Notes: generated by a model from the sequence alone, not told the origin. A stretch of DNA of 10,199 nt from Saccoglossus kowalevskii (GCF_000003605.2 NW_003109988.1:1-10199); one strand, 5' to 3'. Positions 1-8,757 are shown, counted from the stretch's first letter. A program made the numbers and translations.

Positions 1-514
1 AGTCAACTTATTTGCATCACACCAGTGTACAACACTGTTTAAATGTTTGTTAATAATACGCAAATCAATATCTGCCCCTGGTGAAAAAGAATGAAACAAA
101 TTGGAGTCATCAGCAAAGAGTTTGGGAAATCATTAATGTATAAAAGAAATAAGGTAGGGCCAAGTACTGAACCTTGTGGTACACCACATGATATAGGAAG
201 TTGCCCAGATGAAACACCATTTGAAAAAATGAATTGTGATCTATCTTCTAGATAATTTTTAAACCACTTATTTGGAAGCCCGCGTATACAATAATGACCC
301 ATTTTTTCCAGCAAAATTGTATGATTAATAGTATCAAAAGCTTTTGTAAAATCGATAAATATTCCAATAGTTGGCTTGCCCTCGTCAATTTGAAGGAGTA
401 GTGTGTTTATTAAATTGATTAGGGAAAGCTTAGTGCTGAATTTATTACGAAACCCGTATTGATGCTTGTAAAGAATTTTCAATTTCTCCAAATAATACTG
501 ATATTGAAAGAGCA
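1..514 (-). mobile_element. LINE (non-LTR retrotransposon) reverse transcriptase fragment, truncated and frameshifted
   Basis: This is the middle of a reverse transcriptase of the Jockey/CR1/L2 type, the enzyme that copies LINE RNA into DNA at a nicked target. It reads on the minus strand. From 515 down to about 119 one frame gives, in order, a fingers block KHQYGFR (residues 17-23), motif A FIDFTKAFDTINH (53-65, catalytic Asp at 55) and motif B SCGVPQGSVLGP (109-120), followed by LLYINDF. The third catalytic block, FADDSNLF, lies in a different frame starting at 117. That frame stays open to base 1 and includes HWCDANKL, typical of the segment after the active site. The IND and FADD boxes are only 11 bases apart, where relatives usually have about 12 residues, so a deletion of roughly 25 bases broke the frame. 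Homology stops near 505-515, as expected for a 5'-truncated copy. The endonuclease and 3' end are not in view. The copy is almost certainly inactive; the clade is not certain. Confidence 0.93.
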
Positions 515-641
515 TAGCGCCGCCAACGACAATAGTAGTAAAACAATATGTGATGATTGGTCAACCAGGAAACTCACGTGGGCAATTGTCGGTAGCTATG
601 TTGATGAATATTTTAATTTCCTTTCTCATTACTAAGCTCAG

Positions 642-668
642 TTGGCGTTACAATGTAATAGTCGCCAA
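642..668. repeat. Nested inverted repeat (hairpin)
   Basis: TTGGCG (642-647) pairs perfectly with CGCCAA (663-668). Inside it TTACA (648-652) pairs with TGTAA (654-658) around one base. The outer and inner stems are separated by four unpaired bases on one side only. This is a direct observation; no function is assigned. Confidence 0.6.
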
Positions 669-757
669 TCGACTGACGTTGGGAGCAGAGCGCCACCAAT
701 GGGTAGTGTGGTAGATTATTGCGTGACGTTTGATATTATGTAAGGATTTGCGTTTCA

Positions 758-772
758 CAATGCCAGGCATTG
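758..772. repeat. Perfect 15-base inverted repeat
   Basis: CAATGCC and GGCATTG flank a single central A, giving seven perfect base pairs. It lies in a stretch with several other short palindromes and could be a dimer-binding site or chance. Confidence 0.55.
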
Positions 773-842
773 AACTGTAATGAAAAATGGTAATTTTGTC
801 GTTGTAATCTATGTAACCATCATGATGGTAATTGAACAGTGG

Positions 843-854
843 ACGCCATGGCGT
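843..854. repeat. Perfect 12-base palindrome
   Basis: ACGCCATGGCGT is fully self-complementary. It is GC-rich in an AT-rich setting, so slightly less likely to be chance than an AT palindrome of the same length. Its role is unknown. Confidence 0.5.
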
Positions 855-1325
855 GAGAGAATGGAACACTATTCGAGAGAGGGTCTTGTGACTCTCACTC
901 TCGTCGAGAACTAGGCGGCTAATTTTTAATATTTTTTCGAAATGGTTTTTGCTTCAGCAAACAACACAAATGCGCGTAAAATTCAAATTTCCCTCAAGAA
1001 AATCGTCGAATGTGGGTGACCCACTGGCAGGTAGCCTTACATTTAAGTACCTCCACAAAAAATATAATTCACACATCAGAAAATCACCTTCATGTTATTT
1101 CATCGGTAATGGCAGAACACTGTGTGTAAATTGGCTTCTAGATTCAAGTTCCTATTGACAGTATTTCGTCAATTTTTCGGTGACCAGTTTGTCACTACGT
1201 GTTAATTGAGGCAGTGGAACTGCAAATGATTATATTACATGCAAGACTACTAAAGATCATCAATGACATGAGAATATATGAAAATGAATGCAACATCACG
1301 GAGTCTCTATTCATAGTGGGGAGGA

Positions 1326-1340
1326 ACGAGTCAGACTCGT
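1326..1340. repeat. Perfect 15-base inverted repeat
   Basis: ACGAGTC and GACTCGT surround a single A. The centre (GAGTCAGACTC) resembles two opposed half-sites for a bZIP or nuclear-receptor-type dimer, but this is only a resemblance. Confidence 0.5.
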
Positions 1341-1618
1341 ATAATGAAACGTATATATAATTAGCATCGGATTCAGATTAAGAACAGTAAAGGGGTATTC
1401 GTCTCAGTTTCGTGCAGGTGTGAATACAATATTCTGGGTACATTACAGTGTCTACGATTTTCTATTGTTGCAAAACACTCTTCTTATTAAATTAATACTA
1501 ATTGATACAGTTATGGATATAGAAATACTTTGCGTCGATACAGCTGCGTTATTGCTGTATGCGATAACCTTCCGTTACAAACAGTCGGTTCTTGTCCGCC
1601 AGTCAATGCGCAGACACA

Positions 1619-1630
1619 CGCACATGTGCG
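1619..1630. repeat. Perfect 12-base palindrome containing an E-box
   Basis: CGCACATGTGCG is fully self-complementary and has a CACATGTG core, an E-box-type CANNTG site. No neighbouring gene gives it context. Confidence 0.5.
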
Positions 1631-2575
1631 GAATACGACAGCCTATAGATGGCGCAAGTCAGAGGTATGAAAATGAAAACACATTAGTTACTATTTTATA
1701 TATCTCGCGAGTGACCTTATACTATTAGGATTACTAAACAGAGCAGTTATTTTCATTTGTGAAGTGGAACAAGTGTCAATTACTACACGAGTTTATATGA
1801 ATTTGATATTGAAAGGTAGCAAAACCGATACTCTATTTATTCTATTTAACCGTTCGTGACTGTCAAACGCAACAATAAAACTAAAGCAAAAAAAAAGTTA
1901 TTTGTGACCGCGTATTCAAAGCATTATACAGCTTTTTTTCTCATTTTAAATACATTTATGATCACCATCCATGAGCATATATTGCCGTCACCTTGCCCTC
2001 ATGCCATTAGGGGATATGTTCAGTTTTGAAGGCGTCATTATAAAGAAGTAAATCACGCTGATGTAGAATATGAAGTGAGAGCTGTAAAGTTTTTCACGAG
2101 ATGCTTTTATCGTAGTAAAATTTTATTTTGACAAATTTCATAGCACGCTTTTCCTAGACTGTTTAAAAAAATAAACCCCTCGCACTACAATGCGAATAAC
2201 ATGCTATAAAGGTATATGCTTGTTCAGCGCAACGAACACAGTCCCAAATCCAGTAGCTATATAGTAATTACAATCAAGTAAAATAAAATAAAGCTATGAA
2301 AGCAGTGATACATTTAAGCATTAAGGACACATTTTTCGTGGCAGGGAGAATCTTTGTATTAATACCTGTACTATGCCAGTGTGTCCGATTTATCGCCATG
2401 TCCGGGTTTGATTGAAACTAATTTGGACGAAATGAGCCGAAGCAGACAAAATGCAAACTGGTGGATATTGTTATTCTAAAGTATGTGACCACGTGCTTCT
2501 GCTTTTTAGGGGTGAGGGGATCCTGACATAGTTTATTGTTGAAGCTTGAAATAATAATTTGGATTGGCTTTTCAG

Positions 2576-2767
2576 CATGTAGACCTAAGACATTCCAATA
2601 AAAATGTCAGTGTTTGGCGAGTAGTTTCTGATGCATCATATCACTCTAGCAACTACGTGTATCATATACCGCTCGCAGAGTTCACTAAAAACGCACCCAA
2701 TTCTCCCACCCCTGTTGGTTGGACTATGTATGACATTCGACCTTTTATATATCCATACGCATACCAC
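2576..2767 (+). CDS. Weak candidate internal exon, unknown protein
   Basis: A 192-base interval, exactly 64 codons, is open in one frame. It is preceded by a pyrimidine-leaning tract ending in CAG at 2573-2575 and followed by GTAAGG from 2768, a good donor match. The in-frame stops that close the frame lie outside it, at 2555-2557 and in the bases after the donor. The peptide is rich in His, Tyr and Pro; it starts HVDLRHSNKN and includes VGWTMYDIRPF near its end. I recognise no domain. The interval seems somewhat less AT-rich than its surroundings, which fits coding sequence. No partner exon was found within the window, and an open frame of this length with both splice dinucleotides can arise by chance in 10 kb. 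It could equally be part of an old repeat. Treat it as a candidate only. Confidence 0.2.
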
Positions 2768-4215
2768 GTAAGGTTCTGAATCATCTTTACAATATATATA
2801 TAAATATATGTCGACGATACTTCGATCCATTAGCGGTTGCAATGACATTTGTCTGCTTTCATTTTCAAGTATGTTTGTGCCGGCCGATGAGTCCCACTCG
2901 ATATGCCCCGCCGCTGTTACGAGAACTTATTTCTGAGAAATTGTACCTATGTCTTCTGATAAATACCGTGTTGTAACAAACATAAGAACACCAGCTGAGT
3001 TCTAAGCACCTGCAGTACACCTGAGAAGAAATGTATTTTAGTACAAATGTAGATATAAACTACTTTTCCATGGTTACACGATACTATTCCGAGTGGAATT
3101 GTACATATCTATTAAACACACTCGTACAGATAGAGTTCGTACGCAGGGCATCGACCACAAAAGTTTATAATTTGCGGATGGTTACAAAAAAATAAAGAAA
3201 ACCTATTGTGATTTTTGCTGTAGTAACATTTTCGAATGTTTTCTTTTCTATCTAGTAATACATTTGGGTGTCCCCCAAACGTAAAAAATTGTTTTAATTC
3301 ACGATAAATCATATTTCGATTTGGTCTACAGTATTAAATATCCACAAAAGTGAATTTATCTACAAGCATCAAGTAATTGACCCGTCAAAGAACAATTTTA
3401 AAATATGTCGTGTAAATAGAAAGAAGTTATTCGGTAAAAACCAAACCGTTTTCCTAAGTGTAATTGATAGCTTGTGTTAACATTCTTTTCAGAAAACGAC
3501 CATTTAAACACAAAACAACGATTTGAACAAACCTGAAAAAATCCTATATGGAAGAAGAATTCTCAATATCAGTCGTATAAAGTCGAATAACTGAGAACAA
3601 TACGTTACGATTTTTTGTAAGGTGCGTCCTACCTAACCATCGATATACACAAACTTTAACACCAAAAACGTGCTAGAAATTTGTTATTTTCAGAAAGGAA
3701 AAACAAACTTAATGTAAAAAATAGAAATACGGATTAAAACTTTATGACCTTTGCTTCAAAACAGTGTAAAGTTTTTGATCGCATGAGTGACTGTAGAGAT
3801 GACAATTAAAATTTTATTCACGTTAGTTAATTATCAGCCCCGCTGATTTTCAGAATCACGTGACGCTAAAACAAACACAATGTTCACAAATTATTAATAA
3901 TAGAAAAGCACAAGTCAAGGGCCTTCCAAACATATATAGATTGTATGATTTCTTGTAAAATTTATTCCGATTATAGGTGTTTACATTTTTACACTCACAA
4001 ATTTTACATTGTGTGTCTAAAACTATACTTTTCGAAACATAATTATATCAGCTTGCTTGGAGAACTAACACATATTACTGCTGCATACGTAAATGTTTAA
4101 TAACATTAATGTAGCTGGCTTCATTTGTGGCAGTGTCGAGAATATGTGATTTATATTTCGCAAAAATGTAACAAATATTATTATTATATCTAATAGATTG
4201 CAGTTCATCGACATA

Positions 4216-4232
4216 GAGGGCGCTATGCCCTC
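4216..4232. repeat. GC-rich hairpin, GAGGGC stem
   Basis: GAGGGC (4216-4221) pairs perfectly with GCCCTC (4227-4232) around the loop GCTAT. The same place holds the decamer GGCGCTATGC (4219-4228), whose reverse complement occurs at 512-521 on the edge of the LINE fragment. Confidence 0.5.
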
Positions 4233-5367
4233 AAATATTAAACATGCACGGATGAGCGAACGTAAAAAAAGTGCACACTGATGTACCTTGTCTCTCCGAG
4301 GACGCTGACGATTTTTATCAAATAAAACGTTAATAACGCATGGAGTTTGCAAGCAGAAATATACCAACCCAATTAGCCTAGTTGTGTTTAATGTGAAAAG
4401 GCAATTAAATGTGTAGTCTGTATCCAGTGGGGATTATATTCACGATGTTTGCCAATGTAGGAGACAAGCAAATGCCATTTCAAGCATGCAATATTAAACG
4501 CAACACACACTGACTTAAGTGCACACGGTTAGTACTGCTGTTGTATGTCAGCCGGGCTGGGGCATTAGACGTCTTAGTAGATGTGTTATCCACTGGAATC
4601 TCAACAACTGTGATATTGTTCTCTAGTACAATATTATAACTTATAAAGCAAATGAAAGCATAAATTGGATGACTTAATTTAACGTTAATGAATTAGTTTT
4701 GATTTTGCTTGGGTTATTTTAATGATATTTTTGAACTTTTGTGAGAAAACGAAAGATGAAAACATGTTAATATGGTTGCTCTTTAAAGCGGATATTAATG
4801 ATTTTCATATCATATGTTGCAAATAAATAAATATTCAATTATAATCCACAACTTATGCGAAGATAATATAGGTCTTGTGCACTGCATTTACTTTGAATTG
4901 ATCTCAGAGTTGCATCTGCTTGAATGGTGGAATTGTCAGTGAAATAATAATGGACGTAGTTAACACAATTATTGTCTATGACTGTTAATTGAAATTTCTA
5001 AGAAAAAGAACTTGGACTACTCCCAACTAGTTTATGTTTGAACAAATAAAATATCATGGGACCCTATTCTTATTTTATTTTTTCTCATTTATTTTCGCTT
5101 AGTAGTGTAAAAAGTATTTGTCGTACCTTACACATTCATATATTCTAAGAAAGCTTTGAAGTGTATAGATAATGATTTTTTTTTATGTTTTTATATTTAC
5201 GAAACCAGAGAGTTTTTACAGTAGACACATTTTTCATTCCGCCATTTGAGTTTCACCAACCGCCCTACTTTTCACATATCAATACACAAGGCATGATCAG
5301 GTGCCCTATAGCACCGTTATAAACGAATATATTCCGACGCATGAAATAAAATAGTCCTCTCAAACGT

Positions 5368-5389
5368 CACACGCGGGTTAACGCGTGTG
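5368..5389. repeat. CpG-rich perfect hairpin
   Basis: CACACGCG (5368-5375) pairs perfectly with CGCGTGTG (5382-5389) around GGTTAA. Eight GC-rich pairs containing four CpG positions stand out in AT-rich DNA. It lies about 310 bases before the left arm of the large inverted repeat, but nothing shows they are linked. Confidence 0.6.
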
Positions 5390-5700
5390 TGTTATGTAGC
5401 GAAGGTTTGACATTTCTTTTCCGAAATGATAGCATCGAAAATTTGAAGTTGTAGGGTGAGAGTATGGTTGCTTGTGCTTGTTTCTGTGCTGTGCTGATGA
5501 TTATGAATGTTTTTGGAAAGTGCGATAAAGTTACAGCGACTTTTAAACCATCTAGATGCGTATTTTCAACAATATAAGACAACGGTAAGTATAGTAGTGT
5601 TCAGAAATGGAGGTCCTTTAGATTATTACTGGAAATGGGCCTCTTATGGAAGGCCGGGGACAGTTTATCTTGTAGCGGGCTTAAGGTCAAAGCTCGGGGG

Positions 5701-6028
5701 GTATTATTTGGCGAGCACTATGAATTCACTGAAATAGTCCTGTCAATCTAGCAACAAATTGAAGTAGAAAGTTTATTTGTGGCAACTTGCCCCTAACATT
5801 ATCGCAGAACAATATGTAAGTTGGGAAAAGGGCTAATTTGCATAAATTCAAAATGGCCGCCAACATGTACGTTGTTTCTATTACGATATACCTAAAACAG
5901 TATTAACGGGCAGTTTAATAGGGATTTATATATTTGTTATGTTTTTCAATTTAAAATTCTGATGTATTATTTAAAATATATAGTGGATGTCCAATGATTA
6001 ATCATGGTCATTTACAAGATGGCTGCCA
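5701..6028 (+). repeat. Left arm of the large inverted repeat
   Basis: It contains the conserved 28-base block at 5833-5860, with the octamer ATTTGCAT at 5836-5843 and AAAATGG at 5850-5856. A second ATGGC-type motif, AAGATGGCTGCCA, sits at 6016-6028. Relative to the right arm it carries about 12 extra bases near 5794-5805 and lacks 17 bases at the junction 5814/5815. By eye the innermost part (about 5960-6009) matches the right arm at roughly 60 percent. Confidence 0.72.
5833..5860 (+). promoter_or_regulatory. Conserved octamer plus YY1-type block, left copy
   Basis: The 28 bases match the reverse complement at 6898-6925 at 26 positions. They hold a perfect POU octamer ATTTGCAT (5836-5843) and, six bases later, AAAATGG, the reverse of the YY1 core CCATNTT. 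Binding is inferred from consensus only; the block may instead be a transposase-binding subterminal motif. Confidence 0.4.
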
Positions 6029-6749
6029 TGTTCATCAAGAAAGAAAACAATGTTGGCTTATTTGGGATTGGAAAACGGATGGCACTGTGAATATTAAAAA
6101 CCGGTTCTGATTACAAGAAACAGGCTCCCAAGAATCATCAAAAAACGAAATAGTTACTGCTGGTGAGAGGGCGTTGTGCTCTTTGTATGGTAGTCGTTCT
6201 TGAGATGGTTTGGGTAAAAGTATCCACACGCTTTACCGCTGTACAGGCCCAGAGTATTCTTCCAACATCAGCAGCTGCTTGCTACCACAGTGCCCGTATT
6301 TATTTACAAATTCAACAATGGGTGGGAAAAGGGGACAACTTAAATCCACAAGATTTAAATTTACATGGATTAACGATCACTTTGAACTGAAAATATATCT
6401 ACAAATCAGAATGTCCATTCGCATAAAGTGAATGCAAGGGTGTTAACAGCGCAAACTCACAACTATGAATCACTGATCGTCACAGAACTGCGTATGATGA
6501 AATAATGAAAGGGGATGTATGTACGCACATATGTCACTCTAATCTGAAATTTATGGGTTTTACGCTTTTTCGTGAAAATTATTTGTCATTTCACATATGA
6601 TATGAATGTTATCTGCCTCTCTATCGTCATAGTTAAATGTAATATGTTATCATGGAAATAAAATTGTAGGAGATCATTTGTATGGGTGTCATAGATTTTC
6701 ATCTGTGTACTGGTAAAAAGTAGCATATTTCATTAATTGCTTTACTAAT
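6029..6749. other. Spacer between the arms, no recognised gene
   Basis: Two overlapping plus-strand frames (75 codons at 6163-6390 and 73 at 6210-6431) and one minus-strand frame (64 codons at 6035-6229) are open. None has a DDE/DDD transposase motif, a zinc finger or a helix-turn-helix that I can see. Part of 6160-6360 is less AT-rich than the surroundings and may be the remnant of something once coding, but this is a guess. Confidence 0.5.
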
Positions 6750-7085
6750 TGGAGGCCATTTTTTTGAAAAAGGCAGACCATAATATAATTTTATCATCTA
6801 ATAATTTTCTAAAGTAATGTATCATCATCCATCAGTTAAACAGTCATAATGCAGAACTATAGTATTTCGAATAATATTTGCCATTATAAAACATATTGCG
6901 GCCATATTGAATATATGCAAATTAGTTATTTTTTCCCCACTTACATTTTTCTACATTTCAGATATTGTTCAGGGAAGGTTGCTTGGCTAGAATCCGCTTA
7001 CAGACTTTGTTGCAGGTCTTGGTACATATTGACTGGACGTAGACAACAGATGTTGTTAATTCATTTCGATAGCAGCAAGGTTCTT
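6750..7085 (-). repeat. Right arm of the large inverted repeat
   Basis: Read on the minus strand it follows the left arm from 7064 inward to TGGAGGCCAT at 6750-6759. It carries the octamer as ATGCAAAT (6915-6922) and the YY1-type core as CCATATT (6902-6908). It also has 17 bases (6946-6962) missing from the left arm, which give it a pyrimidine tract ending in CAG. The plus strand is open for 73 codons after that CAG, to a stop at 7182-7184 beyond the arm; the peptide is not recognised. Confidence 0.72.
6898..6925 (-). promoter_or_regulatory. Conserved octamer plus YY1-type block, right copy
   Basis: Inverted partner of the block at 5833-5860. The octamer (ATGCAAAT, 6915-6922) and the CCATATT core (6902-6908) are intact, with the same six-base gap between them. 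Both mismatches to the left copy fall outside the octamer: one in the gap, one at the variable N position of the core. Confidence 0.4.
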
Positions 7086-8283
7086 ATTATGTTAAGTTAC
7101 GGCAGTATGATTTTGGGAAGCAGAGAGGGCAGAACATACAAATTAGGAAAAAACTTAATCAAATATAATCAAACGATTGCTTAGCTTATTAAAAATGAAA
7201 CCACAAAAACATACACCGCGCATCCCTTTAATCACTGTAGTCTTTCAAAACGGGGAAAATACATATTAATTTTTATATGGTTTTGCAGACATTTGGAGAA
7301 GGGAGATGGGTATCTTTTGGTACCTTTTAAATACGATATAAAAAACACAGATAAATAATTGGGGTGATGTTGTCGCTAGTAACAATAAACTGGCATCACT
7401 TTCATTGTTTGCGACTGACCTCGTAATGGAATGGTACTTTGAATATCCGACATAATGCCCTTACTCCACTTTGCATCTCCTCCATTGAACTCAAAAGTCT
7501 GTCAAATGAACGAGGAGTATGTTCATATGGTGTGTCAATCGAAAGTGACTTGGTTTGCCTTACGTTTTCGACACAGTGCTAAGAAGGAAAGAGTATTCCA
7601 GATTACCACCATGGTTTTCCTGATCGAAATAAAATGATACGATTATTAAAACGAACACATACACAAACTGATTAGTTGCAATATACCGGTGCATTTCAAT
7701 TTTGCGCATTTAAAGTTTCACAATTGTAATTTGTTGTGTCATCTTTTGACTGAAACGTAATTTATTTATATGTAATTGCGCATATTGTTTTGTACTTCAT
7801 AGTGCGTTGAAATAATTATTAATATTATATCAACTACTATAATACTGATATGTGCATCACACATGTGTTAATTCTTCTTTCATTACCGTAAATGTCTGTG
7901 TTGCGGTCTCATCCGACGTACGGTGCTTTCTCTTAACCACAATGCAATGACCTTCACCGATTCACTAAACACCAGGTGATAGACGATTTTGTACTGCAAA
8001 GTCAGTTATACTGTTGGAATCGTAATCTATTCTGTCATCGCTGTTTTGATGGTTTTGAAGGCTGATGTAAACGAGTATTGAACATCGTACACACAGTGGA
8101 CAACGTCTAATTGTGGTCGGAATAAAGTACGAGTCCACAGAGAATGCTGTTTATTCGTAACACTGGGTGCATGTAATCCATTTCCAATCACCCGACGTTT
8201 ACGTACAACATTAAAATGACTCCGAATTTTATCTCCAGACTCTTTTTAGTACATAGGCATGTCGTAATGACTCTACATACATC

Positions 8284-8330
8284 GCGAGGTTATGCTTCTG
8301 CTTTCTGCAATGTGTTTTATATCACCTCGC
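8284..8330. repeat. Seven-base-pair inverted repeat with 33-base loop
   Basis: GCGAGGT (8284-8290) is the exact reverse complement of ACCTCGC (8324-8330). The loop is pyrimidine-rich on its left side. The stem is short for its loop, so chance is a real possibility. Confidence 0.35.
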
Positions 8331-8554
8331 CTAACTATACAATTTCAAATCTAGTCGATCTATGTATAAATTATTAACCAGCCAATTCCATTGTTGCGTG
8401 TAAGGCTCGGTTGTTTAGTTTCACCTTAAATTTCGTCTGTAATCTTAGAAACGTTAGTCTAGTATCGAATTCAGTGTGCGTACAGACCTGCCAATTATAG
8501 TAAAGTGACAATGTTATTTACAATAGTGTAGCATTTGCACTTCTGTTTAATTTG

Positions 8555-8568
8555 GTGTTACGTAACAC
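8555..8568. promoter_or_regulatory. Perfect 14-base palindrome matching the PAR-bZIP/E4BP4 consensus
   Basis: GTGTTACGTAACAC is fully self-complementary and contains GTTACGTAAC, which fits the RTTAYGTAAY site bound by PAR-bZIP factors and E4BP4/NFIL3. The match is seen directly; binding is inferred, and no nearby gene is identified for it to control. Confidence 0.4.
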
Positions 8569-8731
8569 TAAAGAATTTAGTGCCACTCTAACGCCAGGCA
8601 CGGTTACTGTTCACGATTGACAAGAGATTGGATTGGACTTGAACAAATATAGATGTGTTTTCGTTCGGCTCAGCAAAAATAGGATTGAATATATTCCCCA
8701 TCATTTGTGTTCAATGACAAACATACATAGT

Positions 8732-8757
8732 ACCACGGTACCACGTGCACCACGTGC
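8732..8757. promoter_or_regulatory. Tandem ACCACGTGC units with two adjacent E-boxes
   Basis: ACCAC occurs at 8732, 8740 and 8749. The last two copies extend to ACCACGTGC, which gives two perfect CACGTG E-boxes (8742-8747 and 8751-8756) with centres nine bases apart. CACGTG is the site of bHLH-ZIP factors such as MYC/MAX and USF and of CLOCK/BMAL-type dimers. The repeat is visible; regulation is inferred. Confidence 0.4.

Larger units (their letters stand above)
855..2575. other. Intergenic or intronic stretch with no recognised gene
   Basis: The open frames here are short (69 codons at 949-1158, 102 codons at 1420-1728). Neither shows a recognisable domain, a signal peptide or convincing splice sites. 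The sequence is AT-rich with scattered AATAAA hexamers, as expected by chance. Two perfect palindromes inside it are listed separately. Confidence 0.6.
2768..5700. other. Long non-coding stretch with no recognised gene
   Basis: All open frames are short and lack recognisable motifs; the longest is 100 codons on the minus strand at 4065-4367. The stretch is strongly AT-rich apart from a small GC-rich patch at 2879-2920. A 10-base palindrome TTAACGTTAA lies at 4679-4688. Two hairpins are listed separately. It could be intergenic or a large intron. Confidence 0.6.
5701..7085. mobile_element. Long imperfect inverted-repeat element, probably an old non-autonomous DNA transposon or foldback element
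   Basis: The left arm (about 5701-6028) and right arm (about 6750-7085) are diverged reverse complements around a spacer of about 720 bases. Landmarks match in order from outside inward: ATGAATT (5720 with 7058-7064), GTCAAT (5742 with 7028-7033), GCAACAAA (5751-5758 with 7006-7013), GAACAATA (5807-5814 with 6963-6970), a 16-base block at 5814-5829 with 6931-6946, a 28-base block at 5833-5860 with 6898-6925, and ATGGTC (6004-6009 with 6776-6781) followed by ATGGCNNCCA. Distances between landmarks agree to within small indels. The spacer has no recognisable transposase, so mobility would have needed a partner. The outer ends and any target-site duplication could not be fixed. Two separate insertions of one repeat in opposite directions would look the same. 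The family is not recognised. Confidence 0.72.

Noticed and set aside
635-645. tRNA box A-like AGCTCAGTTGG, as in a tRNA gene or SINE head
   Set aside because: No box B (GGTTCRANNCC) occurs at the right distance, and no cloverleaf can be drawn.
1420-1728. 102-codon ORF as a small gene
   Set aside because: Composition matches the AT-rich background, and there is no recognisable motif, start context or splice site of note. A frame this long is expected by chance in 10 kb.
2792-2810. TA-rich microsatellite
   Set aside because: The run is short and interrupted, and is not notable in AT-rich DNA.
2884-2900. Hammerhead-ribozyme-like string (CCGATGAGTCCCA)
   Set aside because: It resembles the CUGAUGAGUCCCA start of known hammerheads, but the essential U of CUGAUGA is C. 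No proper stem II followed by GAAA is present.
4065-4367. 100-codon minus-strand ORF as a small gene
   Set aside because: The peptide shows no domain or signal, and it crosses the unrelated hairpin at 4216-4232. It looks like a chance frame.
6163-6431. Overlapping 75- and 73-codon frames in the spacer as transposase remnants
   Set aside because: No catalytic or DNA-binding motif could be seen in either frame, and the two overlap in different frames, as chance ORFs do.
6962-7184. Possible CUB-domain-like peptide in the open frame over the right arm
   Set aside because: A loose likeness (a Trp-containing segment followed by an HFDS string) is not enough. The paired cysteines and the later conserved blocks are missing, and the sequence belongs to a repeat arm.
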